Positions 19,164 to 27,853 of a DNA stretch of 64,000 bases are shown piece after piece. A program made the position numbers and the translations under genes. The DNA comes from Phyllobacterium chamaecytisi (GTDB taxonomy: Bacteria; Pseudomonadota; Alphaproteobacteria; Rhizobiales; Rhizobiaceae): contig NZ_JAIQWW010000010.1 in the NCBI RefSeq assembly GCF_020164455.1, positions 1 to 64,000 of the forward strand. Direction: 5' to 3'. Under the pieces are notes generated by a model. That model worked only from the letters and a program-made list of their open reading frames with translations. It did no database searches and was not told where the DNA came from. How positions within the stretch are numbered: position 1 is the stretch's first letter; every line of letters begins with the position of its first letter.

Positions 19164-19520
19164 TTATGGCTGGCCGCAATAGTGTGCTGTTGCTGTTCCT
19201 ATGGTCTGGAACTTGCCTTTGCTCGTTAGCGTTGTTGCGCAGATTGTCGTTTTGGGATTCCACCAGTATGTGGTCGAACCTTGCTGCTGGATAAATGCGT
19301 AACCTCGCGCCTGCATCTGGCTTTTAGCACGAGTGGCAGGCGCATTGACCAGATCGGCAATGTCAACCGGCGCGCCCCCTGCAGTGGTAGCGGTCGCATC
19401 CATGGCGGGCGGCACCGCTGAAGCTGGCACGCCGTCAGTGTCTTCGCCGGTCGACTGACAGCCTGCAAGTGTTGTCGCCAGTATCGATATTGAAATTGCA
19501 GCGCGCATTCGAACAAACAT
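19164..19520 (-). CDS. Small lipoprotein
   Basis: 118 residues with a lipoprotein signal: hydrophobic stretch then lipobox LAGC around residue 21, so it should be anchored to a membrane by its N-terminal Cys. The C-terminal half (YWWNPKTTICATTLTSKGKF and a final Cys) resembles a small domain seen in several rhizobial lipoproteins; the two remaining cysteines may pair. The gene starts 32 bases after the DUF992 gene on the same strand, so they are likely co-transcribed. Function unknown. Confidence 0.72.
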   Translation of the reverse strand: MFVRMRAAISISILATTLAGCQSTGEDTDGVPASAVPPAMDATATTAGGAPVDIADLVNAPATRAKSQMQARGYAFIQQQGSTTYWWNPKTTICATTLTSKGKFQTIGTATAHYCGQP

Positions 19521-19552
19521 TCTCTCCCCCGGCTTTTTGATTGCTAGTCACA

Positions 19553-20020
19553 TCAAGGTGCTGGATTTAAAGTGACAGTCGTAACTCCTCCGGCGAAGTT
19601 GATGCCCTCCTGTCCCTCCACCGAAATGGGCTGCAAGGAAAATGCTTTGCCCGTGCCGCCGACAAGAATGTTGGCCCCGGCGCCGGGGCCAACTGAAGCG
19701 TTTGCTCCGACTCCGGCATAGGTACCGGCGAGCGCCCCCGCCTGAAGTCCGCTGGTTGCAGCAACGACGCCCCAGATCAGGTGCCCCGATGCAACTTCGC
19801 CGAGCGCGATCCCAAATTCGTCGATTGATCCGGTGTAGTTGTCGGTATTGCCGCCGTTGTCGGGCTTGAATGTGCAGGAGAGTTTTTGCTTCTCCACGAC
19901 AAACATACCTATCCCTTTGGACACATCGCAGGCGAGCATTCCAATCTGGGCAGATTCCGCGCTTGCATCGAAAGGAATGAGCGCGGCGGCACACCCGAGA
20001 AACTTATGGAAAAAAGTCAT
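19553..20020 (-). CDS. DUF992 domain exported protein
   Basis: 155 residues, with a signal peptide ending at about DASAES. The mature part starts IGMLACDVSKGIGMFV and contains LSCTFKP and a Gly/Ala-rich segment (AGALAGTYAGVGANASVG), all characteristic of the alphaproteobacterial DUF992 family. These small periplasmic proteins have no assigned role. Directly upstream is a region holding a palindromic GTAAC element shared with the divergent channel-like gene. Confidence 0.82.
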   Translation of the reverse strand: MTFFHKFLGCAAALIPFDASAESAQIGMLACDVSKGIGMFVVEKQKLSCTFKPDNGGNTDNYTGSIDEFGIALGEVASGHLIWGVVAATSGLQAGALAGTYAGVGANASVGPGAGANILVGGTGKAFSLQPISVEGQEGINFAGGVTTVTLNPAP

Positions 20021-20110
20021 TCGTAACTCCTATTCTTCGACGGTTGGGAACAATGTAGAGACGGGCTCCTGGAATACACCGAAACCATATAGGTCGTTCC
20101 AAACCGAAGA

Positions 20111-20131
20111 AGTGAAGTACGTAACGGTTAC
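20111..20131. promoter_or_regulatory. Palindromic element GTAAC-N-GTTAC, copy 1
   Basis: The core GTAAC-G-GTTAC is flanked by GTAC on its left. Read on the minus strand, the 21-base element matches copy 2 at 20871-20891 with one mismatch (the central base). It lies in the divergent gap between the DUF992 gene and the channel-like gene. A weaker relative is at 20169-20185 (CGTACGTGACCGTTAAC). The dyad suggests an operator for a dimeric repressor, possibly TetR-type; the binding protein is unknown. Confidence 0.5.
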
Positions 20132-20268
20132 AGGGAGATTGTCGGAAGAACATTCGACACCAGAAATTCGTACGTGACCGTTAACTTGGGACTGATTGGG
20201 CCGGACATGCAAGTCATCTAGTGAGGACAAGCCAACTGCAAGTCTTCTTGAACCATGGGGATAAAAAG

Positions 20269-20772
20269 ATGGACGAACTTTCAACCACAAAGCCTGTTCT
20301 CGAAATTGCGGTTGGCACGCTGATCTTAATCATTGTTATTTTCGTCCATGGCGCCGGCATCAGAGTCATAAATCGGCATTTCAGCAGATCCTGGATTCAT
20401 ATGACAAGAAGCACGCCACATTGGCGGCTAAACCTGCTGCTGGCGGCAACCATCGCGTCTCTGGCAACGTTGCATTTTGCCGAAACCCTCATATGGGCCA
20501 TTCCGATTTCTGTGCGAGGTTTAATTCCCTCGATGCGAGACAGCTATTATTTCGTATTGGAAAACTACACCACACTCGGCGAAGGCACCATAAGACTGCC
20601 CGACCAGTGGCGGTTGCTCGGACCGGTCATAGCGATATCCGGTTTGTTCACCTTCGGGTGGACAGGCAGCGTGCTCGTCAGCATCATGACAGAGTTTGGC
20701 AGACTGGACAGGGAGCGGGCCAAGGGATCGGACGATGCCGCGTCTTTAGAAGATCCCGACGCGGGGCGATGA
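20269..20772 (+). CDS. Ion-channel-like integral membrane protein
   Basis: This 167-residue protein has three hydrophobic helices (about 10-30, 53-78 and 117-140). Between the last two is a short amphipathic segment ending in NYTTLGEG (residues 99-106), which sits where two-helix potassium channels have the pore helix and the TTVGYGD filter. The filter Tyr/Gly-Asp is replaced by Glu-Gly, so K+ selectivity is doubtful. A 16-codon extension starts at a GTG (20221), but the ATG at 20269 has GGGGAT upstream. The relation to channels is structural inference. Confidence 0.68.
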   Translation: MDELSTTKPVLEIAVGTLILIIVIFVHGAGIRVINRHFSRSWIHMTRSTPHWRLNLLLAATIASLATLHFAETLIWAIPISVRGLIPSMRDSYYFVLENYTTLGEGTIRLPDQWRLLGPVIAISGLFTFGWTGSVLVSIMTEFGRLDRERAKGSDDAASLEDPDAGR

Positions 20773-20870
20773 TTGGTGCAGGCATACTATCAAGCGAAAT
20801 AGCTCCTGGCGTCCGCCCGTATAGATTGAGTAATTAAAACTTTGAGGGTCTGCCGGCAACATCCGTGTTT

Positions 20871-20891
20871 GTAACTGTTACGTACTTCACT
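20871..20891. promoter_or_regulatory. Palindromic element GTAAC-N-GTTAC, copy 2
   Basis: The core GTAAC-T-GTTAC is followed by GTACTTCACT. It is nearly identical to copy 1 but inverted, so the two bracket the channel-like gene. It lies in the 360-base gap before the arylsulfatase gene, about 240 bases upstream of its ATG. Apart from this element and the sulfatase ribosome site I see nothing defined in that gap. Confidence 0.5.
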
Positions 20892-21133
20892 GACAGCTGA
20901 TCCAAGAATAATTTCTAATAATAGACTACCTTCGAAGAAAATACTTAGACGGCGTTTGAACGGACGGCACCTCACTGCTGCGAAATTTGCGTAACCTGCA
21001 CACCATCGAACACACAATCAGTCATTGCTCGAATCGTTATTTCGTACAGCTGGGAGGGACGATTCAGGCCACCGAACGCCGTCCCGTCATCTCGTCACAA
21101 ATAAATGCGTAATGTCAAAGGGAGAAGCAGAAA

Positions 21134-22804
21134 ATGACCGGGAGAACCCTGAAGTTCCGTCTTGGCACCGTGGTAGCCGGGACGATATTATGCGGTGCGC
21201 TCGCACCCGCTGAGGCGCAGGACGCGCAAAAAAAGCCAAACATCCTGTTCATCGTCTCCGACGATACCGGCTATGGCGATCTCGGACCCTATGGCGGCGG
21301 CGAAGGACGAGGCATGCCGACCCCGAGCATCGACAAACTGGCGAGTGAAGGCATGAGCTTCTTCTCGTTCTACGCGCAGCCGAGTTGCACGCCCGGCCGC
21401 GCCGCCATGCAGACCGGGCGCATTCCAAACCGCAGCGGCATGACCACTGTGGCTTTCCAGGGCCAGGGCGGCGGTCTGCCAGCAGCGGAATGGACGCTTG
21501 CCTCGGTGCTGAAGCGCGGCGGCTATCATACGTACTTCACCGGCAAATGGCATCTTGGTGAAGCCGACTATGCTCTGCCGAACGCCCAAGGCTATGACGA
21601 GATGAAATATGCCGGCCTTTATCATCTCAACGCTTATACGTACGCAGATCCGACCTGGTTCCCGGACATGCCGGCGGATCTGAGGGCGATGTTTCAGAAA
21701 GTCACGAAAGGCGCGCTGTCCGGCAATGCGGGTGGCCCGGTGACAGAAGAGTTCAAGATCAATGGTCAGTATGTAGATACGCCAGTGATCGACGGCAAGG
21801 AAGGCGTGGTCGGCATTCCGTTCTTTGACGGTTATGTCGAGAAGGCAGCGATCGAATTCCTTGATGAAGCGTCGCAGAAGCCGGACGAGCCCTTTTTCAT
21901 CAACGTCAACTTCATGAAGGTGCATCAGCCGAACATGCCGGCACCGGAGTTCCAGCTTAAATCACTGTCGAAGAGCAAATATGCAGATTCGGTTGTCGAA
22001 CTCGATACGCGTATCGGCCGGATCATGGACAAGCTGCGTGAGACAGGCATGGACAAAAACACACTTGTTTTCTACACGACCGACAATGGCGCCTGGCAGG
22101 ATGTCTATCCGGACGCCGGATACACGCCCTTCCGCGGCACCAAGGGCACCTTGCGCGAAGGCGGCAACCGTGTCCCGGCGATTGCGGTGTGGCCCGGCAA
22201 GATCAAGCCCGATACGAAGAATCATGACGTCGTCGGCGGCCTCGATCTCATGGCAACTTTCGCCTCGGTCGCCGGTGTTCCACTTCCCGACAAGGACCGC
22301 GAAGACAAACCCATCATCTTCGACAGCTACGACATGTCGCCGATCTTGCTTGGAACGGGCAAATCCGAGCGCAAATCCTGGTTCTATTTCACCGAGAACG
22401 AACTCTCCCCCGGCGCCATTCGCTTCAATAACTACAAGTTCGTGTTCAACCTCCGCGGCGATGACGGAGCCTCGACCGGCGGACTAGCGGTCGACTCGAA
22501 CCTCGGGTGGAAGGGTGCGGAAAAATACGTTGCCACGGTACCCCAGGTATTCGACCTCTGGCAGGACCCGCAGGAACGCTACGACATCTTCATGAACAAC
22601 TTCACCGAGCGGACCTGGATGGGTGTGGTCATGGGCGAGGAGTTGAAGAAGATCATGGCCACCTATGTCCAGTATCCGCCGCGCAAGATGCAGAGCGTTG
22701 GCTACACGGGACCGATCACGCTTTCGAACTATGAGAAGTTCCAGTGGGTGCGGGACTCGCTCGCGAAAGAGGGTGTCAGCATTCCGATGCCAACCGGCAA
22801 TTAA
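21134..22804 (+). CDS. Periplasmic arylsulfatase (formylglycine type)
   Basis: A 556-residue sulfatase that hydrolyses sulfate esters. A signal peptide spans about residues 1-28. Metal-binding Asp43/Asp44 occur in IVSDDTGYGD, and the active site CTPGR (85-89) has the Cys of the C-x-P-x-R signature that must be converted to formylglycine by a maturase; none is seen in this window. The second signature GKWHLGE follows near residue 140, and TTDNGAW supplies further metal ligands. A good GGGAG site precedes the ATG. Natural substrate unknown. Confidence 0.93.
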   Translation: MTGRTLKFRLGTVVAGTILCGALAPAEAQDAQKKPNILFIVSDDTGYGDLGPYGGGEGRGMPTPSIDKLASEGMSFFSFYAQPSCTPGRAAMQTGRIPNRSGMTTVAFQGQGGGLPAAEWTLASVLKRGGYHTYFTGKWHLGEADYALPNAQGYDEMKYAGLYHLNAYTYADPTWFPDMPADLRAMFQKVTKGALSGNAGGPVTEEFKINGQYVDTPVIDGKEGVVGIPFFDGYVEKAAIEFLDEASQKPDEPFFINVNFMKVHQPNMPAPEFQLKSLSKSKYADSVVELDTRIGRIMDKLRETGMDKNTLVFYTTDNGAWQDVYPDAGYTPFRGTKGTLREGGNRVPAIAVWPGKIKPDTKNHDVVGGLDLMATFASVAGVPLPDKDREDKPIIFDSYDMSPILLGTGKSERKSWFYFTENELSPGAIRFNNYKFVFNLRGDDGASTGGLAVDSNLGWKGAEKYVATVPQVFDLWQDPQERYDIFMNNFTERTWMGVVMGEELKKIMATYVQYPPRKMQSVGYTGPITLSNYEKFQWVRDSLAKEGVSIPMPTGN

Positions 22805-22813
22805 TACTCAAAT

Positions 22814-22843
22814 AGCCCCCGTTTCAAACCGGGGGCTTCTTTT
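22814..22843 (+). terminator. Rho-independent terminator after the arylsulfatase
   Basis: An eight-base stem (AGCCCCCG and CGGGGGCT) with an eight-base loop, followed by TCTTTT. It lies ten bases after the sulfatase stop and 50 before the HAD start, so the HAD gene may rely on read-through or its own promoter. Confidence 0.75.
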
Positions 22844-22892
22844 GCTTTGCCGGCGCGTCTGGGATGCTCAGATGGCATAAAGGAGAGTCATT

Positions 22893-23903
22893 ATGTCCAA
22901 GGCTTATGATCTTGCCAAAGTAGCCCGCGTTGCAGTGCTGGGCATCGGCGCCATCCTTCTTTTGGCTGTCCCGGCATTGGCGCAAAACGATCCGCTTCCG
23001 TCATGGAACGACACGGCACCAAAGGCTGCCATCGTCGAGTTCGTCAAGAAGGTGACCACAGAGAACACACCCGACTTCGTCGCCGAGCCGGAACGCATCG
23101 CCGTGTTCGACAATGATGGCACATTGTGGACCGAGCATCCGATGTACGTTCAGCTCGCCTTCGTCATCGACCGCGTGAAGGCCGAAGCCGCATCCCACCC
23201 CGAATGGAAGAACACACAACCATTCAAGGCAGTGCTCGAGAGTGATATGAAGACGCTGGCCGCCCTCGGAGAAAAAGGCCTGGTGGAACTCCTCATGACC
23301 ACACATGCCGGAATGACGGCCGAAGAGTTTCAAACGATCGTGACGGACTGGATGGCAACCGCGCGTGATCCGCGGTTCAAGAAGCCCTACACCGAACTCG
23401 TTTACCAGCCGATGCTCGAACTGCTCGCTTATCTGCGCGCCAATGGCTTCAAGACCTTCATCGTGTCGGGTGGCGGCATCGAGATGATGCGGCCATGGAC
23501 CGAAAAGGTCTATGGCGTTCCACCCGAACAGGTCGTCGGCTCGTCGATCAAGACGCAATTCGAAATGCGCGACGGCACGCCAACCCTGATGCGCCTGCCG
23601 CAGGTCAATTTCATTGATGACAAGGCCGGCAAGCCCGTTGGTATCAACGAGCACATTGGCCGCCGTCCTATCGCAGCCTTCGGCAATTCCGATGGCGACC
23701 TCGAGATGCTGCAATGGACGACTTTGGGCGACAAACCGGGATTCGGGCTGATCGTCCACCACACGGATGCCGAACGCGAATATGCCTACGACCGGAATAC
23801 GGAGTTCGGGCGCCTCGATACGGCGCTCGATGCGGCCGCCGTCAACCAGTGGACCGTTGTCGACATGAAGGCCGACTGGAAGCAGATATTTGCCGAGAAA
23901 TAG
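22893..23903 (+). CDS. Exported HAD-superfamily phosphatase
   Basis: 336 residues with a signal peptide (about 1-31, ending ALAQ). The HAD nucleophile motif is VFDNDGTLW (Asp73, Asp75), motif II is IVSGGG and motif IV is AFGNSDGDLEM, so the catalytic set of a phosphoserine-phosphatase-like phosphohydrolase is largely present. AAAGGAGAG precedes the ATG. It lies between the sulfatase and the multihaem cytochrome on the same strand; all three are exported, which suggests a shared periplasmic pathway, but the substrate is unknown. Confidence 0.88.
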   Translation: MSKAYDLAKVARVAVLGIGAILLLAVPALAQNDPLPSWNDTAPKAAIVEFVKKVTTENTPDFVAEPERIAVFDNDGTLWTEHPMYVQLAFVIDRVKAEAASHPEWKNTQPFKAVLESDMKTLAALGEKGLVELLMTTHAGMTAEEFQTIVTDWMATARDPRFKKPYTELVYQPMLELLAYLRANGFKTFIVSGGGIEMMRPWTEKVYGVPPEQVVGSSIKTQFEMRDGTPTLMRLPQVNFIDDKAGKPVGINEHIGRRPIAAFGNSDGDLEMLQWTTLGDKPGFGLIVHHTDAEREYAYDRNTEFGRLDTALDAAAVNQWTVVDMKADWKQIFAEK

Positions 23904-23959
23904 GACGAATAGCCGGGTCATGATGGGATGCAGGTGCGGGTAAAGTTGTGCTGGCTGTA

Positions 23960-26260
23960 ATGCGAAACATCCGGTTGCGTGCTCGTTCGCCTATCGCGCT
24001 TTGGACGGTCCCTTCGCTTTGCTTTCTGCTCGCATTCGCCGAGCAGGCAGTTGCCGCCGAGAATATTCCGGCTTCCGGTACTGATCCCCTGATCTCAGTA
24101 CATGAGGGATTCGTAGACGAGAACACATGCACATCCTGCCACGTCAACGAGGCCGCAGCATTCGCCAAATCGAACCACGCCAAGGCGATGGCCATCGCCA
24201 GTGACAAGTCGGTGCGGGCAAATTTCAACAATACCAGCTTCGAACACAATGGCCTTGTTTCAACGTTCTTTCGGCAAGATAAACGCTTCTTCGTTCGCAC
24301 CGAGGGACCGGACGGCAAGCAGGCAGAATTTGAAGTAAAGTACACTTTTGCCTATGAACCGCTTCAGCAATATCTTGCCGACATCGGCGGTGGCAGGCTA
24401 CAGGCACTCGACCTCGCATGGGATACCGAAAAACAGCAATGGTTCTGGCTCGGCGAAGCCAAGCCGGCAAAACCGGGATCCACATTTCATTGGACGGGGC
24501 CGTTCTACCGCTGGAACCGCACCTGCATCGACTGCCACTCAACCGATCCCCGGGCCAATTTCCAGCCGGAGACAAACGCATATAAATCGTCCTATGTCGC
24601 CACGAGCATCGGCTGTCAGTCTTGTCACGGCGCCGGCGCAAAACACGTCGCCTGGGCCGAGGAAAAATCCCGAGATGCCAAGATGTCCACTCCCTCAAAT
24701 CTTGGACTATCCAAGGTCGATGCGAGTGCCTGCTTTGCCTGCCACGCAAGGCGGACCAAGCTTTTTGACGGCTATCAGCCCGGAAAGCCCTTCCTCGACT
24801 ATTTCTCCCCCGCGCTGCTGCGTCCGGACCTTTATTTTCCTGACGGGCAAATTCTCGATGAGGTATTCGAATACGGTTCCTTCCAGCAGAGCAAGATGGC
24901 AAGAGCAGGCGTCACCTGTCTCGACTGCCACACCCAGCATGAAGCTGTCCTTAAAGCACAGGGCAATGCCCTGTGTACGCAATGCCATACGAAAGTGGCG
25001 CCGGAGCGCTTTGTAAAATTCAATCCGGGCGGCGATTTTGATACCTCGACCCACACTCGTCACCCGGCGGGATCGACTGGGGCGCAGTGCGCGAATTGCC
25101 ATATGCCCGAGCGTACCTATATGAAAGTCGACCCACGGCGCGACCACTCCTTCGTCATTCCGCGTCCTGACCTGTCGGCAGCCTATGGTACGCCGAATGC
25201 CTGCACGACATGCCATGAGGGCAAAACCAACGCCTGGGCAGGCGACACCATGGACAAATGGTATGGCAAGGCCTGGCGTGAGCGTCCGACGCCGGCGCAT
25301 GCATTTGCCGGCGCGGCACAGAACGATCCCGCGTCAATCGATGTGTTGCGAAAGATCGTTGCAAACCGTGAACAGGCGGGCATTGTCCGGGGCAGCGCGG
25401 TTGCCGCCATGAGCCGCGTCGGCGGGATAGACATCGCAGCTGATGTAAAGGCGGCAGCGGAGGACCCGGATCCACTCGTCCGGCTCGGGGCCGCAGAAGG
25501 CGGCGCCAATCTGCCACCCGAACACCGGCTGGATGCGATTGGGCGCCTCCTTGCCGACGACACACGCGCCGTGCGCGTGGCGGCTGTTACCGCTCTCGGC
25601 AGCACTCCCTCGCTCGGTCTGCTGGGTGACGCGAGAAAGAACTTCGACACCGCGGTCCAAGACCTGCGTGCCTATGTTGAGGCCAATGCCGACGTCGCCG
25701 AGACACAGAACAATTTTGGGACCTTTCTGTTCGGTCAGCAACGCGCTGGCGAGGCCGAAAAAGCATTCCGCCAGGCGATCGCTCTCGATCCGGGTCTCTC
25801 CGGTGCTCGCATCAACCTTGCCGAACTTTACCGGGCGACAGGACAAAACGAAAAGTCGGAACAGGCCTACGCAAAAGCGATCGCAGTATCACCCGATCAG
25901 GCCGATCTTCGCTATGGACACGCTCTGTCGCTCGTTCGCCAAAAAGCGCTGCCAGAAGCAATCCGGGAGCTGGACGAGGCTATCCGGCTTGATCCCGGCA
26001 ACAGCCGGTACAAGACAACGCTTGCCATTGCGCTCGATTCCGCCGGGCGCACCGAGGATGCTCTCACGGTGCTCGATCTTGCGGTTGCAGGAGGAGAAAC
26101 CGACGCCAGTCTTCTCGGCGCGGCCATCCAGTATGGACTGAAGCTTCGCCGCTACCCGGAAACGTTGAAATATGCCGAAGCGCTGGCACGACAGCGGCTG
26201 GATGATCCACAACTGGCCGAACTCATTCGGCAGTTGCGCGCGGCAACAGGCAGCAAGTAA
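23960..26260 (+). CDS. Eight-haem c-type cytochrome with HEAT-like and TPR repeats
   Basis: A 766-residue exported protein (signal ends near AVAAEN). Eight CxxCH haem-binding motifs are visible in order: CTSCH, CIDCH, CQSCH, CFACH, CLDCH, CTQCH, CANCH and CTTCH, all in the first 420 residues. A HEAT-like stretch follows (RLGAAEGGANLPPEHR, then VRVAAVTALGS), and the last 200 residues are TPRs (AEKAFRQAIALDPGLSGARI). This layout fits multihaem electron-transfer proteins of the cytochrome c554/DmsE-like class. The partner redox enzyme is not evident here. An earlier GTG at 23948 is possible. Confidence 0.9.
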   Translation: MRNIRLRARSPIALWTVPSLCFLLAFAEQAVAAENIPASGTDPLISVHEGFVDENTCTSCHVNEAAAFAKSNHAKAMAIASDKSVRANFNNTSFEHNGLVSTFFRQDKRFFVRTEGPDGKQAEFEVKYTFAYEPLQQYLADIGGGRLQALDLAWDTEKQQWFWLGEAKPAKPGSTFHWTGPFYRWNRTCIDCHSTDPRANFQPETNAYKSSYVATSIGCQSCHGAGAKHVAWAEEKSRDAKMSTPSNLGLSKVDASACFACHARRTKLFDGYQPGKPFLDYFSPALLRPDLYFPDGQILDEVFEYGSFQQSKMARAGVTCLDCHTQHEAVLKAQGNALCTQCHTKVAPERFVKFNPGGDFDTSTHTRHPAGSTGAQCANCHMPERTYMKVDPRRDHSFVIPRPDLSAAYGTPNACTTCHEGKTNAWAGDTMDKWYGKAWRERPTPAHAFAGAAQNDPASIDVLRKIVANREQAGIVRGSAVAAMSRVGGIDIAADVKAAAEDPDPLVRLGAAEGGANLPPEHRLDAIGRLLADDTRAVRVAAVTALGSTPSLGLLGDARKNFDTAVQDLRAYVEANADVAETQNNFGTFLFGQQRAGEAEKAFRQAIALDPGLSGARINLAELYRATGQNEKSEQAYAKAIAVSPDQADLRYGHALSLVRQKALPEAIRELDEAIRLDPGNSRYKTTLAIALDSAGRTEDALTVLDLAVAGGETDASLLGAAIQYGLKLRRYPETLKYAEALARQRLDDPQLAELIRQLRAATGSK

Positions 26261-26263
26261 GCG

Positions 26264-27076
26264 TCATTTCGGAAAGAGAAACGTGACCGCCAGTCGCGCG
26301 CCGAATCCATCCGGTCCATTGTCCGGGCTATCGGCCCAATAGCGGACACCGGCCGAAAGTTGAATCGGCTGTTTGTTGACCTTCACAAGCTTGGATACCA
26401 CGAAGTTAATCGGGACGGACCAATCTTCGGTCTGCCAATTGTAGGTGCTTTCGGTGTTGAGAGCAAACGTCCAGGCCTTTGGTGTGGTGTAGGAAATGAA
26501 CGGCTGCACGAAGGTGGCGTTTATGTCCTCACGATCATCATCACCCGCGAACGACCAGATGTGGTTTGTCAGCGCACCAATGGTCCATGGGCCATCCTGT
26601 TTGAGGACAACGGCGGTAGGCCCCGCGCCCCACTTTTCACCGCCAAGCAAATCGTCGGTAGCAGTCGGCAAAAGAAAGACTGGACCAACGCCCCAGATGA
26701 TGCCGGAAGCGGTTGGCTTCTTCGGCGAGAAGAACAGGCTTTGGGTGATATCCCCCAAACCGAACTGATCGCCAGATGGTCCGGCGATATCATCCTGCCA
26801 GGCGATCGGCAAAATGGTTCGCGAGATGACGTTCCAGTTCTCGTTCAATGTGAACGGTATGACGGGCTGAACGTTGACATAATACTTCTCGCCGTCATTC
26901 GGACCGTACCCACTGTCGTAATTGAACTGAAACGGCACACTGATCAGCGAGGCAATGGGATTTGACAATTTCTTGGCGAGGTCTTCGCTTGAGTCCTGTG
27001 CCCACGCGCCACAATTCATCCCTAGCAGCGTGACCGTAGCGACCGGGATGGAAAGCCAGTTCCTGAAGATGTCCAT
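26264..27076 (-). CDS. Predicted outer-membrane beta-barrel (transporter-like)
   Basis: 270 residues with a signal peptide ending at about AWAQDS. The mature part is a run of amphipathic beta strands (VPFQFNYDSGYG, KYYVNVQPVIPFTLN, PIQLSAGVRYWADSP) ending in a C-terminal ARLAVTFLFPK strand. It resembles the group usually annotated as transporter or neuromedin U in alphaproteobacteria, related to the phenol-degradation MetA-type barrels. It converges on the cytochrome gene with only three bases between stops. Cargo unknown. Confidence 0.78.
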   Translation of the reverse strand: MDIFRNWLSIPVATVTLLGMNCGAWAQDSSEDLAKKLSNPIASLISVPFQFNYDSGYGPNDGEKYYVNVQPVIPFTLNENWNVISRTILPIAWQDDIAGPSGDQFGLGDITQSLFFSPKKPTASGIIWGVGPVFLLPTATDDLLGGEKWGAGPTAVVLKQDGPWTIGALTNHIWSFAGDDDREDINATFVQPFISYTTPKAWTFALNTESTYNWQTEDWSVPINFVVSKLVKVNKQPIQLSAGVRYWADSPDNGPDGFGARLAVTFLFPK

Positions 27077-27130
27077 GTAAATTCCCCCTGCAATATCATA
27101 ACATTATTCGACCGTGCGCGCCAACAACAC

Positions 27131-27568
27131 TCAATGATGATGGTCAAGTTCGCTCAGGGCAATCCTTACGTCCTGCAGGAATCGGAACAGAGCAACCATC
27201 AGAAAGCACAAGGACCCGATAAACAAGATAGCTGCTCCGGGTTCATGGCGATAACCCAAGAAGGCAACCACAAACCCAACCAACAGCAGCACTGTGATCC
27301 CGATTCCGCCGATCACCGCCATCTGCAGAGATTGATTCAACAGGATTTCGCGGCGTTTCAGACGGGCGACGTCGGCCTTAAGCCACACCCGCGCAGCGTC
27401 GTCATCGGCGATCTGATTGAGGTTCCGGATCCGGTCGGTTATCCCCGTCATCCGATTGATCAGGATGGACACGAAAGCTGCAATTGAGGCCAGCAGAAAT
27501 GCCGGAGCCACAGCATGTGAAATCATTGTCGAAAGTTGTTCGACGTTGGCGGAAATCTCGAACGGCAT
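27131..27568 (-). CDS. DUF2721 membrane protein
   Basis: 145 residues with three hydrophobic helices (about 18-38, 83-103, 112-130). A charged middle section contains DRIRNLNQ and ARLKRREILLNQSL, which is the hallmark of DUF2721. The C-terminus ends in three His residues. Function of the family is unknown. It is 54 bases upstream of the barrel gene's start on the same strand, so the two could share a transcript. Confidence 0.83.
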   Translation of the reverse strand: MPFEISANVEQLSTMISHAVAPAFLLASIAAFVSILINRMTGITDRIRNLNQIADDDAARVWLKADVARLKRREILLNQSLQMAVIGGIGITVLLLVGFVVAFLGYRHEPGAAILFIGSLCFLMVALFRFLQDVRIALSELDHHH

Positions 27569-27853
27569 TTTCGCGCTTGTCTACTATGTTGCGGAGCGGA
27601 ACTGATCAACGCCGAGCATGCCACCAATAGATGATTTCAGCAAACGCACTTGCCGCTAAGGCCTTGTGACGGCGACCCCACAGGACTAGGCTGGGATGTG
27701 ATCCTGTGGAATGAAGTATGTTCTCGTTGGATCTCCGGGTGGGGAAACAAGAATGACACTCGATCTTCTCGCTGGTGAGCGCCCGCGAGCATTCGGTTGT
27801 AAGCCCGAATGCGATGCGCGATTGAATCAAAGTGCCGTCACGGACGTTCGATC

